Source of the DNA: Bacillota bacterium
Lineage (GTDB): Bacteria > Bacillota > Clostridia > Christensenellales > UMGS416
Direction of reading: 5' to 3'
Length of the DNA stretch: 64,000 nt
NCBI GenBank assembly: GCA_023421955.1
Contig: JAEZSE010000005.1
Coordinates: 1-64,000 of the forward strand
Shown: positions 50,437 to 59,105 of the stretch, piece after piece
How positions within the stretch are numbered: position 1 is the first letter of the stretch
How the letters are laid out: the number at the start of each line of letters is the position of its first letter
Position numbers and translations under genes: made by a program
The notes under the pieces: model-generated
What the model was told of the DNA's origin: nothing
The model's input: only the letters and a program-made list of their open reading frames with translations
The model's database searches: none

Positions 50437-52065
50437 ATGAGCACCAAATACGTGTTTGTCACCGGAGGCGTGGTTTCATCGCTGGGAAAGGGAATCACCG
50501 CCGCCTCTCTTGGGCGTTTGCTTAAGAGCAGGGGGCACAAGGTATCCATCCAGAAGTTCGATCCATATATCAATGTGGATCCGGGCACGATGAGCCCCTA
50601 CCAGCACGGCGAGGTGTTCGTGACCGAGGATGGCGCAGAAACAGACTTGGATCTGGGCCATTATGAGCGGTTTATCGATGAAAACCTGAGCCAGGATAAT
50701 AATGTGACCACCGGCCGCATCTATAACACGATCATCACCAAGGAGCGCCGAGGTGATTTTTTAGGTGGCACGGTGCAGGTGATCCCGCACATCACAGAAG
50801 AAATCAAGCGCAACATCGTGGCAGTGGCCCGCGGGGGCGCCCACCCAGATGTGGTGATTACTGAGATCGGCGGCACAGTGGGCGATATCGAGAGCCTGCC
50901 ATTCTTGGAGGCCATCCGGCAGATCCGCTGGGAAGTGGGCCCGGAAAATTGCCTTTATATTCATGTGACATTGATGCCCTATCTGTCAATGTCCGGCGAG
51001 CTCAAAACTAAGCCCACGCAGCATAGCGTGAAGGAGCTCCGCTCCATCGGCATCCAGCCGGACATTATTGTGTGCCGGTCTGAGCGCCCCATCAGCGCGG
51101 ACCTCAAGCGGAAGATCTCCCTGTTCTGCAACGTGGCGCAAAACTGCGTGATAGAAAACCTCGATGCCAGCAGCATCTATGACGTACCGTTGATGCTGGA
51201 GAGCGAGGGCTTGGCAGAGCGCGTTTGCCAGAAGCTTGGCATGGTCAACTGCGAGCCGGATCTTTCCGAATGGATGGCAATGATTGATTTGCGCAAGCGC
51301 CCCACTCAGAAAGTTCGTGTGGGCATTGTAGGAAAATACGTGGAGCTGCATGACGCGTATCTGAGCGTGTCGGAGTCGCTGATCCATGCAGGCATCCACA
51401 ATGAAGCATGCGTGGAGATTGAGTGGATCCAGTCTGAAGACATCAACGAGGAGACGGCCCCCCGCAAGCTCGCAGGGTTGGACGGCATTTTGGTGCCCGG
51501 CGGTTTCGGCGACAGGGGCATCGAAGGAAAGATTATTACTGCGAAATTCGCCAGAGAAAACGGCATCCCATATTTCGGATTATGCTTGGGGCTGCAGGTG
51601 GCCGTGATTGAGTTCTGCCGCAATGTGCTGGGATATAAAGATGCAAACAGCACAGAGTTTGCGGAAAAGACAACCCACCCAGTGATCGACCTCATGGAAA
51701 ATCAGCGCTCAATCAACACCAAGGGTGGCACAATGCGCCTTGGCCGTTACGAATGCAAACTCAAGGAGGGCACAAAGGCGCGAGCTGCCTATGGCGAAGA
51801 ATTGATCAGTGAACGCCACAGGCATCGCTTTGAGCTCAACAATTGTTTCAGGCAGGCCATGATTGATGGTGGCTTGGTGACGTCCGGCGTCAACGAGGAG
51901 CTTGATCTGGTTGAAATCGTAGAGCTTCCCAATCATCCGTGGTATGTCGGCACCCAGTTCCATCCAGAGTTCAAGTCCCGCCCCAACCGCCCGCACCCAT
52001 TGTTCCGCGACTTTATCAAGGCTGCGCTGGAGCGCAAAGGCAGGCAGCTAAAGATCACGATGTAA
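50437..52065 (+). CDS. pyrG: CTP synthase, 542 aa
   Basis: It makes CTP from UTP and glutamine. The synthetase domain begins MSTKYVFVTGGVVSSLGKGI, with DPYINVDPGTMSPYQHGEVF. The class I glutaminase has Cys383 in PYFGLCLGLQ and the HPE near the end (TQFHPEFKSRPNRPHPLF). GGAGG precedes the ATG. It is monocistronic, with an operator-like array upstream and a hairpin after the stop. The G-run/C-stretch leader used for pyrG attenuation in Bacillus is not seen. Confidence 0.96.
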   Translation: MSTKYVFVTGGVVSSLGKGITAASLGRLLKSRGHKVSIQKFDPYINVDPGTMSPYQHGEVFVTEDGAETDLDLGHYERFIDENLSQDNNVTTGRIYNTIITKERRGDFLGGTVQVIPHITEEIKRNIVAVARGGAHPDVVITEIGGTVGDIESLPFLEAIRQIRWEVGPENCLYIHVTLMPYLSMSGELKTKPTQHSVKELRSIGIQPDIIVCRSERPISADLKRKISLFCNVAQNCVIENLDASSIYDVPLMLESEGLAERVCQKLGMVNCEPDLSEWMAMIDLRKRPTQKVRVGIVGKYVELHDAYLSVSESLIHAGIHNEACVEIEWIQSEDINEETAPRKLAGLDGILVPGGFGDRGIEGKIITAKFARENGIPYFGLCLGLQVAVIEFCRNVLGYKDANSTEFAEKTTHPVIDLMENQRSINTKGGTMRLGRYECKLKEGTKARAAYGEELISERHRHRFELNNCFRQAMIDGGLVTSGVNEELDLVEIVELPNHPWYVGTQFHPEFKSRPNRPHPLFRDFIKAALERKGRQLKITM

Positions 52066-52093
52066 AGAATCCTAATCTTTATATATTCAACAA

Positions 52094-52120
52094 ACCCCTG
52101 CGGAGCCTATCCGCAGGGGT
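52094..52120. terminator. Bidirectional terminator between pyrG and potD
   Basis: A perfect 10-bp stem, ACCCCTGCGG/CCGCAGGGGT, with a 7-base loop, between convergent genes. Confidence 0.8.
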
Positions 52121-52152
52121 CTGTATGTCTTGAAACGATTCAATATGCTAAA

Positions 52153-53232
52153 CTATTGCGCCGCTTTCACCCTCAGCCACACCTCTTCATACTTGGCATT
52201 GTAATCACCCAGGTCGCGATAAGAGGTGCAGCGGGCTTTCTCCTCATCTGTGGGGTAGAGGGCCGGGATGGCCTTGAGCTCGTCAGAGAGTCCGTCATAG
52301 GCGGCCTTGATCGGCGGGGCGTAGCAGATGTATTCTGCATTGCGGGCGGAGATCTCGGGCTTGCAGAGGAAATTGATGAAGGCTTCGGCCTCAGCCTTGT
52401 GCTTGGAACCCTTCACGATGCACAGGCTGTCCATCCAGATGTTGCTGCCTTCCTTGGGGATGCTATAGCCGAAATCCTTACCGGCCTCCTCAGCCTCCTG
52501 TTGAATCAGCACTGCGTCGCCCGAATAGACCACCGCCATTGCGGCCTCACCGGCCAGCATCTTGTCACGGGTATCATCCAGCGTGTAGGAGAGCACCAGA
52601 GGCTTCTGGTCGATCAGTGCCTGCTCAGCCTGAGCCAACTCTGCGTCATCCTGTGAGTTGGGCTTCAAGCCCTTATAGAGCAGCGCCACAGAGATGGAGT
52701 CGCGAGAGCTGTCATACATGAAAAGCTTCTTGCTGTATTTCTCATCCCAGAGGATGGACCAGCTGTCCACCGGCTCCTCCACCATTGCCTTGTTGTAGAC
52801 AATGCCCACGGTGCCCCACATATATGGCACGGAGTATTTGCCTTCCGGATCGAAGGCCATGGTTTGAAACTCCTTGTCGATGTTGGCATAGTTCGGGATT
52901 TTGCTCTTGTCAATCTCCTCAAGCATGCCGGCTTTGGCCATGCGCTCCACCATGTAGTCGGAGGGCACGATCACATCATACTGGCCGCTGTTTTTGGTGA
53001 GCTTGGCATAGAGCTCCTCGTTGGAAGCAAACGTGGAATAAACCACCTTTATCCCGGTTTCCGCCTCAAAATCCTTCAGGACCTGGCTCACGCCGTTGTC
53101 GTCCACCTCAATGTAGTCGCCCCAGTTATACACATACAGCACTTTCTGCTTCGGGCTGCTTCCGCAGCCGGCGGTGAGAAGCAATGGCAGCACCAACAGG
53201 CAGGCCAACGCGATTCCCAGGATTCTCTTCAT
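52153..53232 (-). CDS. potD: Spermidine/putrescine-binding lipoprotein PotD, 359 aa
   Basis: The extracellular solute-binding part of a polyamine ABC importer. The signal peptide ends in the lipobox TAGC. The mature part starts with KVLYVYNWGDYI, the hallmark of PotD/PotF, and contains DVIVPSDYMVERM, VPYMWGTVGIVYNK and MAVVYSGDA. ATG 53232 lies 8 bases after AAAGGAG; a TTG two codons earlier is less likely. It is last in the puuR-like-potABCD operon, 24 bases after potC. Confidence 0.93.
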   Translation of the reverse strand: MKRILGIALACLLVLPLLLTAGCGSSPKQKVLYVYNWGDYIEVDDNGVSQVLKDFEAETGIKVVYSTFASNEELYAKLTKNSGQYDVIVPSDYMVERMAKAGMLEEIDKSKIPNYANIDKEFQTMAFDPEGKYSVPYMWGTVGIVYNKAMVEEPVDSWSILWDEKYSKKLFMYDSSRDSISVALLYKGLKPNSQDDAELAQAEQALIDQKPLVLSYTLDDTRDKMLAGEAAMAVVYSGDAVLIQQEAEEAGKDFGYSIPKEGSNIWMDSLCIVKGSKHKAEAEAFINFLCKPEISARNAEYICYAPPIKAAYDGLSDELKAIPALYPTDEEKARCTSYRDLGDYNAKYEEVWLRVKAAQ

Positions 53233-53256
53233 GTTCAACGCTCCTTTACATAATAG

Positions 53257-54066
53257 TTAAATTTCCTGCTTAACCTTCTCGGATTTTCCAGCGATCAATG
53301 CTGAACGGCGGTTTACGATGATCAGCAGCACCAGCACTGTGAGGAACATCAGTGTGGACAGCGCATATATGGATGGATTGATACCTCTGCGTGCCTGTGA
53401 GTAGATGTAGATGGACAGGTTCTGCACATCAGCTGATGTGAAGAAGCTGATCACGAAGTCGTCAATGGAGAGCGTGAAAGCCAGGATGAGCCCTGTGATC
53501 ACGCCGGGCATGATCTCCGGTAGAATGATCTTCCACAATGCCTGCCCCGGTGTGGCGCCAAGATCCAGCGCCGCCTCATACACATGATGGTCCAGCTGAA
53601 TGAGCTTGGGCATCACCGAAAAAATCACATAGGGGATGTTGAAGGCAATGTGGGCCATCAGCATCGTCCAGAATCCCAAGTTTAAGCGGAAAAAGATGAA
53701 GAGTATCATCAACGAAATTCCCGTGACGATATCAGGATTGATTACCGGCAGATAGGTGATGTTTGTGATGATGGTCCGAACACCACGCCTCATGCCGAAT
53801 ATCCCGATTGCCGCCATTGTGCCAATCACGGTAGCAACGATGGCGGATAATACAGCGACCATCAGTGTGTTCTTTAGTGCGTCCATGATGATGTCATTCT
53901 GAAACAAGTGGGTATACCACTGTAGCGTGAAGCCGCCCCACACGGACCGGGATTTGGAGTTGCTGAAGGACAGATAAATCATTACGAGGATTGGCAAATA
54001 GAGAAATGCCAACACCACGGCCAGATAACCATTTGTGAAGAAGGAGCGCAGCTTGTGTTTGGTCAA
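53257..54066 (-). CDS. potC: Polyamine ABC transporter permease PotC, 269 aa
   Basis: Inner-membrane permease with six hydrophobic segments (LAVVLAFLYLPILVMIYLSFS first). The EAA loop is YEAALDLGATPGQALWKIILP, and VMPKLIQL precedes it. It overlaps potB by four bases (ATGA), so it is co-translated. The order A-B-C-D and the YLSFSNS start identify PotC. Confidence 0.92.
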   Translation of the reverse strand: MTKHKLRSFFTNGYLAVVLAFLYLPILVMIYLSFSNSKSRSVWGGFTLQWYTHLFQNDIIMDALKNTLMVAVLSAIVATVIGTMAAIGIFGMRRGVRTIITNITYLPVINPDIVTGISLMILFIFFRLNLGFWTMLMAHIAFNIPYVIFSVMPKLIQLDHHVYEAALDLGATPGQALWKIILPEIMPGVITGLILAFTLSIDDFVISFFTSADVQNLSIYIYSQARRGINPSIYALSTLMFLTVLVLLIIVNRRSALIAGKSEKVKQEI

Positions 54067-54878
54067 ATCAACTGCCCCCTTTCATCTTCAGAGCCACCCA
54101 GGCGGTTCATTATCGCCATGCTGATCAGAATCAGCACCATCATAATCACAGAAAGCGCCGAGCCGAAGTTCCAGTCAGCGGTCTGTAAAAACTGCTGCTC
54201 GATCAAATCACCGAACAGCATGAATTGCGACCCGCCTAGCAAACGGGAAATCACAAACGTAGTTACTGCAGGCATGAAAACCATCGTGATGCCGGAGATC
54301 ACGCCGGGTAGTGATAACGGCACGATCACCCGGCGGAAGGTCTCGAAAGGGTTGGCGCCCAGGTCGCCGGCTGCTTCCAGCAGCGATTTGTCCATCTTTC
54401 TGAGCACGGTCATGATCGGCAGGATCATGAAGGGAAGGAAGTTATACACCATACCCAGCAGCACAGCGTTTGAATTATAGAGCAACGTTGCCTGCCCGAG
54501 GCCCAACGCCATCAATAGCTTATTGGCAAGACCGGTGTTTTCCAGAATGGACATCCAGGCATAAGTGCGCAGCAAAAAGTTCATCCACATCGGTAGGATG
54601 AACAGCACGGACAACACGCCGCCTTCCTTTTTACGCGATAGGATGTAGGCCACCGGGTAGCCGATCAGCAGACAGATCGCTGTGCAGAGCAACGCAAGCC
54701 AAAGCGACCGCAGCAAGATGGAGATGAAGATGGAATCCTGGAAAAACTGTGCAAAGTTTTGCATCGTGAATGAGCCGCTGGCATCGGTGAGCGCATAACC
54801 CGCCAGCAAGCCAAGCGGCGCCACGGTAAACACGATCATCCAGGCGATATAGGGGGCTGCATACCATTTGATTCTCAA
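54063..54878 (-). CDS. potB: Polyamine ABC transporter permease PotB, 271 aa
   Basis: The second permease, with six segments (first: PYIAWMIVFTVAPLGLLAGYA). LLRTYAWMSIL is typical of PotB, and the EAA loop is LLEAAGDLGANPFETFRRVIVP. It overlaps both potA and potC by four bases. Confidence 0.92.
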   Translation of the reverse strand: MRIKWYAAPYIAWMIVFTVAPLGLLAGYALTDASGSFTMQNFAQFFQDSIFISILLRSLWLALLCTAICLLIGYPVAYILSRKKEGGVLSVLFILPMWMNFLLRTYAWMSILENTGLANKLLMALGLGQATLLYNSNAVLLGMVYNFLPFMILPIMTVLRKMDKSLLEAAGDLGANPFETFRRVIVPLSLPGVISGITMVFMPAVTTFVISRLLGGSQFMLFGDLIEQQFLQTADWNFGSALSVIMMVLILISMAIMNRLGGSEDERGQLI

Positions 54879-55930
54879 CCGGGCACCCCCCTTGACATGA
54901 CGTGGATGTCCTCCGGGCGCACAATCAAGCCCACTGTAGATCCCTCGGGCTTCATCGTTGTGTCATGCACGAGGAAAGTGAAGTCGCCGCAGTCAATGCG
55001 CATCTCAAAGTGAACGCCCTTGAAGATCACACTTTCGACCACGCCCTTGATCGAGCCGTGGGATTCGTCCACCAGGTAAATGTCTTCCGGGCGGATCACA
55101 ACCTCCACCGGCGCGTTTGGTGCAAAACCGCCGTCCACGCAATCGAGCGTGTGGCCAAGGATGCTGACCAGCCTGTCCTGCACCATTTCACCGGGGATGA
55201 TGTTGCTTTCGCCGATGAAGTCGGCTACAAAGGCGTTCTTCGGCTCGTTGTAAATATCCATCGGAGTGCCGATCTGCTGGATCTTGCCATGGTTCATTAC
55301 CACGACTGTGTCCGACATCGTCAGCGCTTCCTCTTGATCGTGGGTCACATACAGGAATGTGATGCCCAGTTCCTGCTGCATGTTTTTGAGCTCCACCTGC
55401 ATGTCTTTGCGCATTTTGAGGTCCAGCGCGCCGAGAGGCTCGTCCAGCAGCAACACTTCCGGCTCGTTCACCAATGCGCGGGCAATAGCCACCCGCTGTT
55501 GCTGCCCGCCTGACAGCGCGTCGGTGCTGCGCTTTTCATAACCCTTCAGGCCCACCATATCCAGCATTGCCGCTACTTTTTTGGCGACCACCGGCCCATC
55601 CAGTTTCTTGATCTTCAAGCCAAAAGCGACGTTCTCAAACACGTTCATATGGGGGAACAGGGCATAACGCTGAAACACCGTGTTGACGCGCCGGCGGTAG
55701 GGGGGCGTGGCTGTGATATCCTTGCCGTCCATCAGGATCGTGCCCTCGGTGGGGTGGTCAAAGCCCGCGATCAGGCGGAGCATCGTGGTCTTTCCGCAAC
55801 CCGATGGGCCCAGCAACGTCAGGAATTCCCTGCGTCGGATATATAGACTTATATGGTTCAGGGCAATGGTTTCCTCGTCATAAGCCCTTGTGATGTCTAC
55901 CAATTCGATGAAGCGGGTGTTCTCGACCAT
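54875..55930 (-). CDS. potA: Polyamine ABC transporter ATPase PotA, 351 aa
   Basis: Walker A GPSGCGKTT, signature LSGGQQQRVAIARAL, Walker B VLLLDEPLGALDLKMR and the switch His in VTHDQEEAL are all seen. The C-terminal TOBE domain (VEVVIRPEDIYLV) is the regulatory part. It follows the XRE-cupin gene after 16 bases. Confidence 0.94.
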   Translation of the reverse strand: MVENTRFIELVDITRAYDEETIALNHISLYIRRREFLTLLGPSGCGKTTMLRLIAGFDHPTEGTILMDGKDITATPPYRRRVNTVFQRYALFPHMNVFENVAFGLKIKKLDGPVVAKKVAAMLDMVGLKGYEKRSTDALSGGQQQRVAIARALVNEPEVLLLDEPLGALDLKMRKDMQVELKNMQQELGITFLYVTHDQEEALTMSDTVVVMNHGKIQQIGTPMDIYNEPKNAFVADFIGESNIIPGEMVQDRLVSILGHTLDCVDGGFAPNAPVEVVIRPEDIYLVDESHGSIKGVVESVIFKGVHFEMRIDCGDFTFLVHDTTMKPEGSTVGLIVRPEDIHVMSRGVPG

Positions 55931-55946
55931 CTGTCGTCCTCTTTCA

Positions 55947-56486
55947 CTAGAAACTGGGAGGGCAGGCGACCCAGAGGATTTTCGCCTCGGCCTTGCCGGT
56001 GTTTTGAATCTCGTGGTTCATGCTTGACTTGAAGTAAAAAGATGAGCCACGCTTCACCTTGTGTTTCTGACGGCCCAGCAGCAGAGTGATCGCTCCGGAT
56101 AGTACATAGCCATATTCTTCGCCGGCGTGGGGCTCATGGGGCCCATAGGAGCCGCCTGGTGCCAGCGTGAGCAGAATGGGCTCCATTGCGTTTTTCTGTG
56201 CGTTTGGCACCAGCCAACTGATGTTGTGGCCGCTTTCGGTGTTTTCTTTCACAAAAGCATCCTCGCTGTCAAACACCACTGGCGAGCCGGAAGCGTCACT
56301 GAAGAAATCCTTAAGATCGGTGCCAAGGCAGGCCAGGATATCGATCAACGTCGAGATGGAGGGGGAGGTCAGGTTGCGCTCCAACTGGCTGATAAAACCT
56401 TTTGACAGTTCTGTCCTGTCTGCCAGGTCTTCCATCGTCAGGCCATGCATTAATCTCAAGCCCTTGATCTTGCTGCCGATGTCCAT
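55947..56486 (-). CDS. XRE-family regulator with cupin domain (PuuR-like), 179 aa
   Basis: The helix-turn-helix covers residues 1-60 (IGSKIKGLRLMHGLTMEDLA, then LSKGFISQLERNLTSPSIST). The C-terminal cupin (about 105-179; GPHEPHAGEEYGYVLSGAIT, FYFKSSMNHEIQN) is the effector pocket. This domain pair is used by PuuR and by regulators placed before potABCD in Clostridia, which probably sense polyamines. It is first in the operon. A 21-bp palindrome lies in its promoter region, so it likely controls itself and the transporter. Confidence 0.88.
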   Translation of the reverse strand: MDIGSKIKGLRLMHGLTMEDLADRTELSKGFISQLERNLTSPSISTLIDILACLGTDLKDFFSDASGSPVVFDSEDAFVKENTESGHNISWLVPNAQKNAMEPILLTLAPGGSYGPHEPHAGEEYGYVLSGAITLLLGRQKHKVKRGSSFYFKSSMNHEIQNTGKAEAKILWVACPPSF

Positions 56487-56558
56487 TTCCTCACCGCCTT
56501 GTTTGATGAACCGTTACAATTTGTTTAGTTATGCTGTGGTTTTGCCTTTGGTTACTTT

Positions 56559-56579
56559 TTGTTTACTTAAAGTAAACAA
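56559..56579. promoter_or_regulatory. Palindromic operator of the pot operon
   Basis: TTGTTTACTT (56559-56568) and AAGTAAACAA (56570-56579) are perfect complements around one central A. It lies just downstream of the -10, at the expected transcription start. A near copy of one arm, TTGTTTAGTT, is at 56521-56530. Confidence 0.75.
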
Positions 56580-56585
56580 CGAGAA

Positions 56586-56614
56586 ACATTAGCATATTTG
56601 TAATAGGATGTCAA
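56586..56614 (-). promoter_or_regulatory. Promoter of the XRE-cupin-potABCD operon
   Basis: On the minus strand: TTGACA (56614-56609), 17 bases, TAATGT (56591-56586), with TG one base before the -10 (extended type). Confidence 0.6.
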
Positions 56615-56770
56615 TATAGACGAATGTTAAAATTCGGCAAAATGCGGCAGGAGAATCTGGTACCACGCTGAATAACAGTAATACAATCAATCTTCCATTA
56701 TGCTTCAGCCTTGATAAATGGTTTCAAATATACAGGGAGCTTAGAATATTGCAATCAAAAGGTGAACGTG

Positions 56771-57202
56771 ATGGGGTTATTCAGCAAGTACAAGGCTGAA
56801 TCTCTGAAGGAAGTCAGGCGTTTGTTCCTTTTTTTCATTTTAGTTGTAGTCATTCTTGTTTTGCCCCTCGTGATATCATCTATCATAAATGATATCGGTC
56901 TTGCCCTGTTTTCTTTACAGTTGGAGAGATGCACGCTGCCGCCCGATACCGGTGTGCTTGATCATGCCGCCGTCTGCGGCAAGCTCAATGGCAATGGAAA
57001 TGGCATGGACTTCCTGGCGGTGATTTTGGTTCAATCCGAGCAGCTGCAGGAAGATCTTGTTCAATACTTCAATAGCTATTCGTTCCGACCGGTAAAGGGA
57101 AAGGATGCGAAGCAGGTTACCATTGAAGTGATGCGGGCAGCGTCGCCGGATGTAGCGATAGGGAAGAAGACCAAATTGCTCATGACAACTGCTATTATGT
57201 GA
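56771..57202 (+). CDS. Small membrane protein of unknown function, 143 aa, possibly frameshifted near its end
   Basis: ATG 56771 follows AAGGTGA by 5 bases. Residues about 18-45 form one membrane helix (LFLFFILVVVILVLPLVISS), with a soluble domain after it (LNGNGNGMDFLAVILVQSEQ). The frame stops at 57202 after an odd end, KLLMTTAIM. The neighbouring frame across 57178-57234 reads AHDNCYYVILYDSGIRSSF, and then, back in the first frame, DIRGH and a stop at 57253 follow. A lost base near 57175 and an extra T in the run at 57231-57235 would explain this. So the gene may be a recent pseudogene. I do not know its function. Confidence 0.55.
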   Translation: MGLFSKYKAESLKEVRRLFLFFILVVVILVLPLVISSIINDIGLALFSLQLERCTLPPDTGVLDHAAVCGKLNGNGNGMDFLAVILVQSEQLQEDLVQYFNSYSFRPVKGKDAKQVTIEVMRAASPDVAIGKKTKLLMTTAIM

Positions 57203-57314
57203 TTTTGTATGACAGTGGGATACGGAGCTCTTTTTGATATCCGCGGGCACTGAAGCATCAATAGATGAGTTAGACCGCTGCGATTCTTTGATCTTTTTCA
57301 CCATTCCACAGTTG

Positions 57315-57323
57315 TGATATAAT
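57315..57323 (+). promoter_or_regulatory. Extended -10 promoter of degV
   Basis: TGATATAAT (57315-57323): TG, one base, TATAAT. The -35 region (TTTTCA at 57295-57300) is weak, which an extended -10 can offset. Confidence 0.55.
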
Positions 57324-57349
57324 AATTTAGTATGAGGGGAGGGCATCCT

Positions 57350-58204
57350 GTGAACAAGATCAAACTCATTGCCGACAGTACCTGTGATTTGTCTGCGGAA
57401 TTGATCAAGCGTTATGATATTCTCATCATGCCATTATATGTGAATCTGGGCGATGTAAGCCGCAGAGACGGTGTCGACGTGACCGTGCAGGAGCTGTTTG
57501 ACTACACCAACAAGACCAAGCAAACACCTAAAACCGCTGCCATATCAATTGCTGATTATCAGGAAGCTTTCACTCCCTGGATTGATGCTGGATATGACAT
57601 CCTGTTTGTCGGCATCTCTACCAAGTTATCCTCCACCGTGGCCAACGCCGTCATCGCTGCGCAGGAATTCCCAGTCGGGCGCATTGAAGTGGTGGACTCG
57701 ATGAACCTTTCCACCGGCATTGGGCACCTAGTGCTACGGGCGGCAGAGTTGGTTGAGCGGGGCGAAGCACTGGCTGATATTGCCGAGCACCTACGCCAGA
57801 CAGCGCCAAAAGTGCGGGCAAGTTTTGTCATCGACACACTGCTGTATCTATATCGTGGCGGCCGCTGCAGCGCTTTGCAGGCCTTCGGGGCCAACGCACT
57901 GAGCCTGAAGCCCTGTATCGTGGTGGCTGACGGTGCCATGCGCCCAGACAAGAAATATCGTGGAAACATCGTGCGCTGTGCAGAGAAATATGCAGCCGAC
58001 GTGCTGGCTGCTGCAGCCGGCACCGCTGACCGCAAGCATGTGTTCATTACCCACACGCCCTGTGACTTAGAGATTGTGCAGGCGGTGAAAGCTATTGTGG
58101 AAAGTTCGGGCCTGTTTGAGCAGGTGCATGAGACCGATGCCGGCGCCGTAATCGCCAGCCACTGTGGGCCTAATACGATCGGCGTGTTGTATGTAGAGAA
58201 ATAA
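57350..58204 (+). CDS. DegV family fatty-acid-binding protein, 284 aa
   Basis: DegV/FakB proteins bind fatty acids, often for phosphorylation by FakA. The sequence has the N-terminal IKLIADSTCDLSAELIKRYD, the ligand-binding TKQTPKTAAIS (the DegV TSQPS-like block), VGISTKLSSTVANAV, and SFVIDTLLYLYRGGRCS. GTG 57350 follows GGGGAGGG; an ATG at 57332 overlaps that site. No fakA is nearby. Confidence 0.88.
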   Translation: MNKIKLIADSTCDLSAELIKRYDILIMPLYVNLGDVSRRDGVDVTVQELFDYTNKTKQTPKTAAISIADYQEAFTPWIDAGYDILFVGISTKLSSTVANAVIAAQEFPVGRIEVVDSMNLSTGIGHLVLRAAELVERGEALADIAEHLRQTAPKVRASFVIDTLLYLYRGGRCSALQAFGANALSLKPCIVVADGAMRPDKKYRGNIVRCAEKYAADVLAAAAGTADRKHVFITHTPCDLEIVQAVKAIVESSGLFEQVHETDAGAVIASHCGPNTIGVLYVEK

Positions 58205-58255
58205 CCTGAAAAAGATACTTGGAGAAGGAGACCGATCGCCAATCGGGACAGTAGT

Positions 58256-59044
58256 TTGGGAAACTGGATCAAAGTCATCAATATTATCAAGGAGCAGGGG
58301 CGTGTTGCAGTCGCCTTTTCCGGCGGTGTGGACAGCGCCCTTCTTTTGCGCCTGTGCGCTGACGCATTGGGCGTGGGAAACGTGCTGGCACTCACTGCTG
58401 TGACCGAGCTCAACCCAGCCAGGGAGCTCAGCGCCGCAAGGCAGATTGCAGCCCTCTGTGGTGTGCAGCTGCTGGAGGTGCCGATCAACGCGCTGGCTGT
58501 GAAGGAAGTGCGCCAGAACCCCAGGGATCGCTGTTACCACTGCAAACGGGCCATTTTCGGCACCCTGTTAGCCGTGGCAGTGCGGCAAGGATATCCTGCC
58601 TTGCTGGATGGCTCCAACGCCAGCGACCGGGGGGATTACCGGCCCGGCAAGCGTGCAGCCATTGAGTTGGGCGTTGTGAGCCCCTTTGACCAGGCGGATA
58701 TCACCAAAGAAGAGATCAGGGCAAAGTCGAAGGAGCTCGGCCTGCCCAATTGGGGTGCCCCGGCTGCAGCGTGCATGGCATCGCGTATCCCCTATGGCAT
58801 AGAGCTGACCGAAGATGCGCTTCGCCGCGTGGAAATAGCGGAAGATGCGCTAATTGCCCTTGGGTTTGTTGGCTGCCGGGTACGGCTGCACGGAAATGTG
58901 GCTCGTATTGAGGCTCCGCAGGCGGATATATCGCGGCTGGCAGATTATGCAACCAGAGAGGCATTGCTAGCCGAAATTAAGCCACTTGGGTTTGAATTTA
59001 TCGCGCTGGACTTGGAAGGCTACCGAATGGGGAGCCTGAATTAA
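58256..59044 (+). CDS. larE: LarE, ATP-dependent sacrificial sulfur transferase, 262 aa
   Basis: LarE activates the carboxylated nicotinic acid adenine dinucleotide product of LarB and inserts sulfur for the nickel-pincer nucleotide cofactor of lactate racemase. The PP-loop is FSGGVDSALL (Ser22 on). Cys173 in AACMASRIPYG aligns with the sulfur-donor Cys176 of the Lactobacillus enzyme. CYHCKRAIFG and DGSNASDRGDYRPG are family blocks. The start is unclear: TTG 58256 gives the right length, but the AAGGAG at 58225-58230 is 25 bases upstream. larB and larC follow. Confidence 0.9.
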   Translation: MGNWIKVINIIKEQGRVAVAFSGGVDSALLLRLCADALGVGNVLALTAVTELNPARELSAARQIAALCGVQLLEVPINALAVKEVRQNPRDRCYHCKRAIFGTLLAVAVRQGYPALLDGSNASDRGDYRPGKRAAIELGVVSPFDQADITKEEIRAKSKELGLPNWGAPAAACMASRIPYGIELTEDALRRVEIAEDALIALGFVGCRVRLHGNVARIEAPQADISRLADYATREALLAEIKPLGFEFIALDLEGYRMGSLN

Positions 59045-59105
59045 GAGAAAGCGGCAGAGAATCGGCGGGCTGAGTGAGAGCCTGACCCCCTGCTGGGAGG
59101 TACTT

